NCBI GenBank assembly: GCA_008931825.1
Contig: QXVZ01027283.1
Span: forward strand, 22,509 to 50,829
Direction of reading: 5' to 3'
Source of the DNA: Phallusia fumigata
Taxonomy: Eukaryota > Chordata > Ascidiacea > Phlebobranchia > Ascidiidae
DNA: 28,321 nt
The translations under genes were made by a program, and so were the position numbers. Under the pieces are notes generated by a model. The model made no database searches, was not told the DNA's origin, and saw only the letters and a program-made list of their open reading frames with translations. Of this stretch, positions 10,962 through 18,950 are shown piece by piece (within the stretch, counting starts at the first letter, position 1; the number at the start of each line of letters is the position of its first letter).

Positions 10962-11215
10962 AACAATGCCTGAATGCATAAAGCTCACAATGAGTTTACC
11001 GTCGAGATACTTGCTTCATTGCAAATGATAATTTTCATTTGAATTTTTTAGTTTTATGATTAAAATTTGGGTCAATCCATCGGGTTGGAGCAATGTCGCT
11101 TTTTGCTCAGAAAAACACAAGCGACCAAGACAGGATTAGAACCCACAACCTTGCGAGCACAAGACAGTCGCGCTAATCGCTCAGCCATCTTGGCGATTTT
11201 TTTTTGGGGGGGGGT
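10962..11215 (-). mobile_element. tRNA-derived SINE (second type), head at 11194-11124
   Basis: On the minus strand the head starts GCCAAGATGGCTGAGCGATT, with an A-box-like TGGCTGAGCGATTAG (11186-11172) and a B box GGTTCTAATCC (11143-11133). Its ends GCCAAGA and TCTTGGT can pair as an acceptor stem. The anticodon arm is degraded. The body to about 10962 matches 17945-18134. On the plus strand the head is followed by T and G runs (11196-11215). Confidence 0.7.
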
Positions 11216-11771
11216 CATTCTAGTACTAAAACTTACACAAAACATCCTAAATTATTGTGAAATTCCTCAATACCAAATCGGAACATTGGATTTCCAGTTA
11301 AACTTCGTACAAACCATGGATAACTCCGATTTACTGGCGATATGTACATTCCAAAATAAAATCAAAAACGCGACAAAGAAATTACACAATCGCAAGTCAA
11401 GATTTGAACCCGATTCACTCAAAAACAAACTAAATAAAGTTGAACAGTAAAAAACACAAAAACTCTCCAAAATTAAGAAAACCAACTGGTACCGATGAAA
11501 CCTCGCAACTTCGCCAACCGTTAAATTATTTAAATATGTGTGGATGAATCCATCAAAAATACCGGTATCATAAAATATGAGTGAATTCAATACAGCTCTG
11601 TCAATATTGGAGCAAAAATAGAAATTATAGTTCATGACTTCGAAACCTTACAAGAAACGGACAAAGGCCATAACTTAATGATAAACATTTTAAATGTGCT
11701 GCCCATTCGCCAAAACAAACTGACAAATCACAACCATGATTGGAGCAATTTACATGTCACTCATGGTATAC
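11216..11771. other. Intergenic, no gene seen
   Basis: Open frames exist on both strands (plus to 11450, minus 11267-11635) but neither carries a recognisable motif or good splice sites. Confidence 0.4.
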
Positions 11772-12421
11772 ATGATACTTATGACCATAAGAAGGTTTTG
11801 TGGTATGGATTCGGGAGCCCTTAATGTTAAAATACTTCAGGCAGCAAATTTAGTCAAATGCGTGATACTCGTGTGATCCAACCCATGAAATGCATTGGAA
11901 TTGACTGCTTAAAAGCTCATGTGACATGGGTTATTCGGGATTCCTTAACCGGGAAGGATTACCCACTAGTGGAAATTTTGTATTTAAAAAGGGGAAAATT
12001 TTGTTTGATGAAAATGTAATTGCACTTTTTTGTAACAACTATAATTTTTACACGCCAAAGCTCATAGTAAGATTGTATACCAGTAATGAGTTTTAGAGNA
12101 TGATGCTTATGGCCATAAGAGGGTTTTGTGGTATGGATTCGGGAGCCCTTAATGTTAAAATACTTCAGGCAGCAAATTTAGTCAAATGCGTGATACTCGT
12201 GTGATCCAACCCATGAAATGCATTGGAATCGACTGTTTAAAGCTCATGTGACATGGGTTATTCGGGATTTCTTACCGGGGAGGATTACCCACTAGTGGAA
12301 ATTTTGTATTTAAAAGGGGAAAATTTTTTTTGATGAAAATATAATTGCACTTTTTTGTAACAACTATAATTTTTACGCGCCAAAGCTCATAGTAAGATTG
12401 TATAACAGTAATGAGTTTTAG
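11772..12421. repeat. Tandem duplication, two ~325-bp units with N at the junction
   Basis: Units 11772-12099 and 12100-12421 share nearly every base from ATGATRCTTATG through GTAATGAGTTTTAG, with a few substitutions and one-base indels. The N at 12099 sits exactly at the boundary. Each unit contains GTGATCCAACCCATGAA, related to the array at 12570-12860, and a TCATGTGA site. Confidence 0.9.
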
Positions 12422-12569
12422 TCTGTATTTATCAATTCCAAGACCTTATAGTTTCTCCTAAAATACAGATATAAACAAATTTTCGGTTTTTGAATTTTTA
12501 GCTTTGAATATTTGTTCAAGGAGTCTATGTAATAAAAATGGAGGAAAACCACTGGACCAAATCATCAAA

Positions 12570-12860
12570 TCCCTGGTCATGTGATCCAATCCGCGTTGAT
12601 CAAGTGACTCAAATCGTGATGTTTGTGATCCAATCCATGGTAATGTGATTTAATACTCGATGATCATGTGATCCAATCCGTGATGCGTATGTAATCCAAA
12701 TTGTGATACCATTCATCATGTTTATGTGCTCAAGCACGTGATGGTCATGTGATCAAATTTGTGATGGTCATGGAATCCAATTCGTGACACGACGCAGTCC
12801 ATCATGCTTATCTGATCCAATCCGCGATGATGTGTGATTCAACTCATGTTTACATGATTG
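12570..12860. repeat. Degenerate ~23-bp tandem array rich in TCATGTGA
   Basis: About a dozen imperfect units of TCATGTGATCCAATCCGTGATGG cover this interval. TCATGTGA is exact at 12577, 12664 and 12745, and GCACGTGA occurs at 12734. No coding frame follows the repeat. It lies 150 bp downstream of the WAPL stop codon. Confidence 0.8.
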
Positions 12861-13009
12861 GATCTCGATGCCCTTATAATTCAAATTGAGAATCAAGGTG
12901 GTCCAACGATGAACAACCTGTACATTAGATCATTTGATTTTCGCAAATATCATGGATTTCCGGAATACTTTCACGGGCGTGAATCGTTTCACGCTTCCGT
13001 GAGCAATCC

Positions 13010-13357
13010 TTATGATTTGGCGGACATATTTTCATCCTCCAAGTCTTCGATGATTTGAATCAAAGTTTTCTCGCCCTTTGGGGACATTCCCGCCTACGAA
13101 CGAAGAATATGACGTCATTATGATGTAACAACAACATGACGTCTTAAACTCAAAAAGGTGTCGCTTTACCGTCATGCTCATGAAGCTGAGGAACTTCTTG
13201 AGCATAGAAATCATAGGCTCGAAGTCGGCGGTCCCTCGCAGGTGCGCGCGAATCGTTGTGACGTTGCCACGGTTACCATGGATGAGACAACCGAGCACGA
13301 GGGCCGCGTGTGACGCCATAATGGAATGTTCCATGTGCTCGTTCGCCTTGTTCAGTG
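13010..13357 (-). CDS. WAPL: WAPL cohesin release factor, last two exons only (partial)
   Basis: WAPL opens the cohesin ring together with PDS5 and frees it from chromatin; its conserved C-terminal domain is helical. The penultimate exon, 13357-13170, enters in phase 1 and ends in phase 0 at ACG|GTAAAG. It encodes the hallmark stretch EHMEHSIMASHAALVLGCL, then NVTTIRAHL and MLKKFLSFMSMT. The last exon, 13093-13010, follows TTCGTAG and encodes 27 residues (AGMSPKGEKTLIQIIEDLED, then a short tail) before TAA. It aligns in order with the extreme C-terminus of animal WAPL, which ends in a similar helix. Local base composition is more GC-rich than the surroundings. The rest of WAPL (hundreds of residues) should lie at higher coordinates, but I found no further WAPL exon before the caspase begins at 18951. 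The upstream exons may be beyond the window, or this may be a 3' fragment copy. Both exons are open. Confidence 0.8.
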
Positions 13358-13580
13358 CTTAGAAAAAAGTGAATCGCGATGAGTCTCATTTCAAGTTCAA
13401 TAAATCGATCAAATGCAATATGAGAAAATTTAAAAACATTCAATTTTTAGCAGTAAACATTAAAATGCCTCGGTTGAACAGAAATAAAGCAGGCGTCAAA
13501 TGTGTAGCAGTGATGAAAATTCCTAAAACAGCCACCAAATGTCCCTAGTAATCAGCAATTAAGCAGGACTTTGAACTCGC
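13358..13580. other. Intron or flank upstream of WAPL exon, nothing identified
   Basis: No earlier WAPL exon could be found here on the minus strand. Confidence 0.4.
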
Positions 13581-13977
13581 TATGACAGTGGTTTAAAAAT
13601 TTTGGTAAGGAGGCCCTTTCTAAGTGGAACACAAACAATTGATTGCAAAAATTTGTCTTTTTGCAATATAGTTTTGGATTTATTACTTGAAAAATCTTGC
13701 AAAAGTTATTCAGTCGTTTGTGTTAAATTGGTAGCATGAAAAGTTAATAGTGGTGATGATGCTGCATAATTGTATTTCTAAATTATCTGAAAGTAGGTAG
13801 TACGCTGTACGAACCGAGAAATATATGCGTGCATTAAGTTTGGGACACCACTGGAATAGTTCCACAGAAACAGGGCAGGCATCATATGTGTGGGAAAACA
13901 ATTGAAATCAAAAACAGACAACAAATGACGCAAGTGCAATGTATACGCTATGACCTCAAGATAAAAAAACAATTAAA

Positions 13978-14205
13978 TATTGCTGTTTAAAAAATTTCAC
14001 GTTTTGGGGGCCTGTGGGTGAACCAATGGGTGAACTGGGGTATAAAGTTATCAGTGCACAACTTTAGATACCCATCTATCACATGTGAAAAATTCTTTTT
14101 TGACCGAAACGTGGTAACAAACTCGCGTTAGACAGGAAAAAACAGTAAGAAAAACAATGTGTTTCCTTTTCGAAAGGATATTCACAACATGTCNGATTGA
14201 AAAAG
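13978..14205 (+). repeat. Family R, 3' fragment
   Basis: Carries CACGTTTTGGGGGCCTGTGG, GTGAACCAATGGGTGAACTGG, GATACCCATCTATCACATGTG, the GTTAGACAGGAAAAAACAG stretch and AAACAATGTGTTTCCTTTTCG, in the order seen at 23140-23290. One N at 14194. Confidence 0.8.
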
Positions 14206-14482
14206 TCTCATTGTGTCTCAAAGTTGTCAGCACAAATTTAAAAAACTTCCTGTCTAACACTACCAATTTGACAGCAAGATGGTGAAGTAGTTAGCGCGTT
14301 TTGATAATTCTTGACATGTTTCACCACTGTGTAGTACTGAAATTTTAAAACAAAAGTTTTTTGAACCCTGAGTTACCTACTTGAATGGTTGCATTTACAC
14401 TAATTATATGTTTTTAACTTTTGGCAAGGTTTTAGCTGATGTCTAGATCACCAAATTTAGTAAAATAAAACACTATACCTAA
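14206..14482. other. Non-coding spacer with a possible SINE head remnant
   Basis: AAGATGGTGAAGTAGTTAGCGCG near 14276-14300 resembles the A-box side of the local SINEs, but no B box follows. Nothing else seen. Confidence 0.3.
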
Positions 14483-15900
14483 CTAGAGAGGTGGCGTTTT
14501 CCATATTTTCATTCCACATACACTACCACCCCAAATCGATGATTTCCACATGTACCGTTTCCTTCATTATGCTGGATATATATTCAATGTCTGCATAACA
14601 TTGGGTCCCAAATTCTCTTGGCATTTTATGACATGATTGTTTCTGCCAGCATAAACATATGGGTCCCAACACACATGCAGTTTCTGAATAGTAGCGATGT
14701 TTTAGGATGAGACTAGTTTAAATCGGTGGGAAAACAAACAGTAAAGATTTCCACATATATTCTAACAAAATCATTTTTTACATTATGCCAGTTACAATCT
14801 CACTGTAAACAGCACAATTTAAACCCCACAGCCCAACTGGTCAATAGTTTGACCTACAGTGACCTTTGGCCAAGACGCAGCAAACTCCTAATGACTCTCT
14901 TCCTCATGGTTTCAGTAATGCGCTATAAATTCAACAACAACATTATGCTTACATGCTTTCAGACAATAGAGTAGAACTGCAAATGAAAGCAAGGTTATTG
15001 CAATGTATCACCTTTATAACGTTATTTAGCAGACGCATTTCGGTTTACGCTATGCAATCACCTAAACCAGTGATGTAATATAAACAGCTGAGCTTCGTCC
15101 GTCATAAAATAAGACAATTTAAATGAAACACTCATCTGGCTGCACCCTATAAATGACTATTTATGTGAAATGGCAGCCAGTGACCAACCGCTGAGCGTTG
15201 CACCGTTTGAGTTGCGTCAGGTCGTTTTGCATTTTGGGCAAAATAGCCAGCTGTTATATACGTATTTGTGAATACTTGACCGATCAGGCTAAAATTTTAA
15301 ACATCCCATGGAAAGCGCCCTACATATCTACAACCTAAATTTCAATACATTTGGATTAGTATGTCTGAAGTAAAGAGCATGTAAACAAAAAACTAAATAT
15401 TTGGGGTTAAACAGATAAAAATTGGTGAATCCAAATTAAAGTCAAATTTATTTTCGTTTGTTAAACAGTGCAGGAGCCATTCCCATTTTATGAGTCTTTT
15501 GTCCTATATGCACTGATAATATCAGCGATAATATATAATATAATGACGCTCAAACCAACAGGCTTACTATGGGTAATTTGATCACTTGTCAGGTCGCTTG
15601 GATTTGATTATTTCGCCACCCCACAGGAAAAAAGTTTTACTAAAAAATTGACTTATATAAAACCTAAAGACACAAAATACTTCACATTGTATCAACTATT
15701 AAAATAGGAAACTTCTGGGTGACTTACTATGTTGAATATTGCTGCTTTAAAAAAATTGTACATTTTGGGGCCAGTGGGTGCACCAATGGGTGAATTGTGG
15801 CAAAAGTTGTCATTGCACTAAACAACTTCAGACACCCATCTATCATGTGTGAAAAAGCAAGAAATTTGAACAACTCTTTGTTTTTTACTGCATTAAATAA
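14483..15900 (+). repeat. Family R, long copy with an internal insertion
   Basis: Starts CTAGAGAGGTGGCGTTTTCC, then CATATACACTACCACC-like sequence, and runs through TTTGACCTACAGTGACCTTTGG, GCTGAGCGTTGCACC, TTTGGATTAGTATGTCTGAAG and GGGTGCACCAATGGGTGAATTG. About 210 bp (15444-15655) not in other copies is inserted between TAAAGTCA and TAAAGACA, which look like a decayed target duplication. Confidence 0.85.
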
Positions 15901-16214
15901 CAACTGGTTTACTACACAATTTAACACACATATTTTGGTTACTGCTTCACAGCTGAAGTTAAATGAATAATGAGGTAATGCTAGCTACAGAACATCAATG
16001 TCATTTAAAATGTGATTTTTCGTAAATTTCAATGAAGAAAAATGTCTTTGTTTACACAAAAAAGTGGGGTCAATGTTATGAGACATTTCAAATGTAATTT
16101 TGGGACACAATTGGGTGCACAAAACGTTTCATTCTGTGTGGGCCTCTAGTTGCGATTGAATAGAGAATTTTGGCCTTTGTAATGAAAGTTCGCCAACCAC
16201 TGCACTAGGCAATT

Positions 16215-16400
16215 ACAGCTTTACTTTAGCTTGTATGTAAAGTAGCAGTATGATACCAACTGTTGAGCCCTGCACTCCTTGGCTCGTAAACTTGCCAATT
16301 ATTCCCTTTGCATCACATTGCTTTGTGTTTGGGGCAGAAACTTAGTCACCCTTTATATGTACATTTAAATTTCAATACAATTGGATTAGTACTGTATTGG
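16215..16400 (+). repeat. Family R, degraded internal fragment
   Basis: Contains GTAAAGTAGCAGTATGATACC, GGCTCGTAAACTTGCC, GGGGCAGAAAC and AATTTCAATACAATTGGATTAG, in family order but lacking spacer segments. Confidence 0.65.
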
Positions 16401-16716
16401 CGCAGATACCCAATACTGTGAACGGTAATGGGACTCATCTGATACTGACAATTTTTTGTTGTTAAAGTCAGCATTGTTGCCGTTTTAAAACAATTATTAG
16501 CAAAAGTACTCCAACTGTGAGTTACATCCCAAAGTTCTCATTTATAGGCTACGATAACTGCTCAAACAGTACCAAATAATGTGCTTTCCTGACTAAACCA
16601 GCTACCTTACAGTGCTGAAAAGGACTTACTTCGAGTTGTGAATGAGATTATGTTTCTTTTATAAGGTCAGGGAATAAGCCCTAAACAGCAACAGAGTTAG
16701 CAACTTACAGATACAG

Positions 16717-16832
16717 GGGGTCTGGTATACTTTCATGACATTATGACGTAGTCGAACATATATGAAGGTTATTGGGGTATGTGCATAGATGACGTAGTTT
16801 TGACGGGTTCTCATGAAAGTATACCAGACCCC
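16717..16832. mobile_element. Complete MITE, 116 bp, perfect 22-bp TIRs and 8-bp target duplication
   Basis: The left end starts GGGGTCTGGTATACTTTCAT (inverted repeat 16717-16738) and the right end is its exact inverse (16811-16832). AGATACAG directly flanks both sides (16709-16716 and 16833-16840). An 8-bp duplication suggests hAT- or P-type transposase. The interior has no open frame and holds two ATGACGTAG motifs. Identity of the ends implies recent insertion. Confidence 0.95.
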
Positions 16833-16869
16833 AGATACAGTGCACATTCTAGGAAAATAGAGCCAGCAA

Positions 16870-17860
16870 AACTGTAGTTATGTGATTGTGGAAATAATGA
16901 ATCCATCCCTTACATAATAATGAGGTAACTTACCCGTAATTTGAGCAATTTCTTAAAATTTTCTCGGTCACACTTTGAAATAAAATCAAATCCTGCGCCA
17001 ATGACATATTTTTCCCTGTCGATCGCATGAGCGCGCGATTTTGATTTTATCCCCACAGCGAATCGTTAAATATACGACATTTTAAGCAACAACCTTGCAA
17101 GGTCTATAACGAGTTTAATTTTTTGAACAGGACTTTGTAAATTTAAAACCATTATAACCTTTATGGTGCATTAACTTATTTAAGCAACACCTACATTTAA
17201 ATTACAATTAGCGCAAACTGACAAAATATATCTACGGCGAAATCCAAAATTTAATTTAAAGCTAGTTATGAAGCTAGGAACCCGAATCAAGTTTCTACGC
17301 AAAAATAACAAATCATTATTGCCCGCCTGCTTTTCAGATTGGAGGTCTTTACCTTGTGTGTTCGGACTGGAAAGTTTGCACCCCCAGCATAATACCGGTT
17401 AGCAATGTTTATTTGCAATACAAGTGCAACTCGATTAAGATGGTTTAAAACGGTTTGACGTGTTTTAGGTCAGGGTAGGCAACCTTTTGCCACTGCATTA
17501 CGTTTCTGTGCTCAATGGGCTAATCGTTACAGCATGTAAAAGACTGGTATACACACGCTCTCTGTAACTCGCTGTTTAAGTTGCATGCAGTTAACGATAA
17601 AATCAAAGGAGTCTGTTTTGAAAAATGAACTTGTAATTCACTTGGCATGGGTTTGGTAACCCGCGGTGTAAGTGTTTGTCCAGTGCAGGTGCTGAGTGCG
17701 ATTTACAAGAGTTTGTTGTCGAACGAGTGTTCCAAGCCAAGATTACAAGATACTGGATTAGATAATGATGTCAGAAGCAATAACCAAGTCGATTCCGTAC
17801 ATTTTTTTACAAAATGACATAAATATTTTTGAATTATTTGAAGCTACATTTAGTTGATTG
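16870..17860 (+). repeat. Repeat blocks collinear with 3500-7060
   Basis: Block 1 at 16873-17222, block 2 at 17282-17465 and block 3 at 17741-17800 appear in the same order and orientation as on the left, but packed into 1 kb instead of 3.6 kb. A hAT-like end CAGGGTAGGCAACCTTTTGC sits at about 17470. Confidence 0.6.
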
Positions 17861-17944
17861 CAATTCAAATGTTTTTTAACCCAATAAATCCCAGAATCCC
17901 CCTCCCCCTATTAAACTTAATTCGTGCGGTTTTTCCAAAAATGT

Positions 17945-18215
17945 TGTACAATGCCTGAATGTGTTACTATGCTCATAATGAGCCCACCGTCGAGCTACCT
18001 GCCTCGTTGCAGTTCCGATAGGATTTAATATTTTAAAGTTACTGACTTCAATATGGGTCAATGGGTCAACCGAGCGCGTTTTTCTGGGTTGGAACAATGG
18101 CACTTAAGTTTCTTTCTCAGGGAAAAAACAAGCCACCGAGACAGGATTAGAACCCACAACCTTGTGAGTGCAAAAGTCGCGCTAAACACTCAGTTATCTT
18201 AGCAGTGGAATTTTT
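17945..18215 (-). mobile_element. tRNA-derived SINE, second copy; head at 18203-18135
   Basis: Same family as 10962-11215: B box GGTTCTAATCC (18154-18144), degraded A box, and the shared body AATGCCTGAATG...CTCATAATGAG...CCGTCGAG. A run of T follows on the plus strand. The adjoining minus-strand frame at 17876-18103 is SINE body and not a gene. Confidence 0.7.
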
Positions 18216-18287
18216 TTTTTCATAAAACGCTACAAAATTAAGGACATCATACATCACAAAACGCTTCAAAAAAAGGAAATCGATTAG

Positions 18288-18431
18288 TACCGTTATAAGA
18301 TTGGCTCCTACAAACAAGGCGAGTTTTTCAACCAGGATAAATTTACTGCGCAATGTCCACTGCTATTGATCAAGTTAGCTGTTGAAGACCTGAAGCCTTA
18401 TATTATCGCTAAAAAGGCATCTGATAAGACG
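18288..18431 (+). CDS. Unidentified candidate internal exon (48 codons)
   Basis: An open stretch of exactly 48 codons is bounded by ATTAG on the left and ACG|GTAAGC on the right, phase 0 at both ends. It encodes YRYKIGSYKQGEFFN, then CPLLLIKLAVEDLKPYI and AKKASDKT. The composition is amphipathic and protein-like, unlike the runs of F, Y and C in chance frames here. The acceptor lacks a strong pyrimidine tract. I do not recognise the family. It would belong to a gene convergent with the caspase. No further upstream exons were found. Confidence 0.3.
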
Positions 18432-18702
18432 GTAAGCTATGACGCAGAGGGCACAGTTTTGGTCGGTTAAAATGTTCAAAGAAACTTGTTAAATATCCTC
18501 AGTATAAGCCACTAAATATAACAATGTATAAAAACACAATAAGACAGAAAGCGTTTGCAAACATGCAGGTATGTTTTTGCCTGTCTGTATCATACATAAA
18601 TTTTTGGTCGCACTTGCACAGATTATGATTTTAAACAATAGACCTTAAAGTTTTTTACTTGTTACTTTCTATCATGTCGCCAATAAAATCGAAAACTATC
18701 AC
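18432..18702. other. Spacer between two candidate plus-strand exons
   Basis: Would be an intron if 18288-18431 and 18703-18942 belong together. It begins GTAAGC. No coding support. Confidence 0.25.
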
Positions 18703-18942
18703 ATGACCCCAAAGGCTCTGACAAGTGACAATACCAGAAAATCCTCTCAGCCCCAGGGGTCAGTGCTGACTATTTATCCACATTATGATATTTGGGGATG
18801 GTACATTAATATTGGTGGAGTGGCACTACAAAGAAGTGGGAAACAAGGAATCTTTGAAAATAAAACCCGGTTTGAAAAAATTACTAAGTCTAGGATTTCG
18901 GTAAGCATACAGGGTGGCCCTGTAGTTTTGAGGGGTAACTGA
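18703..18942 (+). CDS. Unidentified candidate exon or small ORF, 79 codons from ATG
   Basis: An open frame begins at ATG 18703 and ends at TGA 18942, only 8 bases from the antisense caspase stop at 18951. It encodes QGSVLTIYPHYDIWGWYINI, then GGVALQRSGKQGIFENK. A GTAAGC donor-like site occurs in frame after KITKSRIS, so the true exon could end near 18900. No known domain is recognised. It may follow exon 18288-18431 in the same gene, or be caspase 3' UTR read backwards. Confidence 0.25.
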   Translation: MTPKALTSDNTRKSSQPQGSVLTIYPHYDIWGWYINIGGVALQRSGKQGIFENKTRFEKITKSRISVSIQGGPVVLRGN

Positions 18943-18950
18943 ACATCATT

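Larger units (their letters stand above)
13581..16203. mobile_element. Possible hAT element filled with nested repeats
   Basis: CAGTGGTTTAAAAATTTTGG, then GGAGGCCC, begins at about 13581. The inverse GGCCTTTGTAATGAAAGTTC, then GCCAACCACTG, ends at about 16203. The outer eight bases CAGTGGTT match exactly, with partial identity further in. Flanking octamers (CGCTATGA, CACTAGGC) agree at only five positions, so pairing of the two ends is uncertain. The interior holds family R copies. No transposase frame is seen. Confidence 0.35.

Noticed and set aside
11124..11194. tRNA gene on the minus strand
   Set aside because: A and B boxes and an acceptor-stem-like pairing exist, but the anticodon arm cannot form a normal 7-base loop, and a second decayed copy with the same body shows that it is a SINE.
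11067..11450. Plus-strand open frame of 127 codons (KTGLEPTTLRAQDSRAN)
   Set aside because: Its first third is the tRNA-derived SINE read on the opposite strand; the rest has no motif or splice support.
12858..13058. Plus-strand frame of 66 codons
   Set aside because: It overlaps the last WAPL exon on the other strand and the end of the 23-bp array; it is a shadow frame.
13174..13362. Plus-strand frame of 62 codons
   Set aside because: Antisense shadow of the penultimate WAPL exon.
17876..18103. Minus-strand open frame of 75 codons
   Set aside because: It lies in the body of the SINE at 17945-18215.
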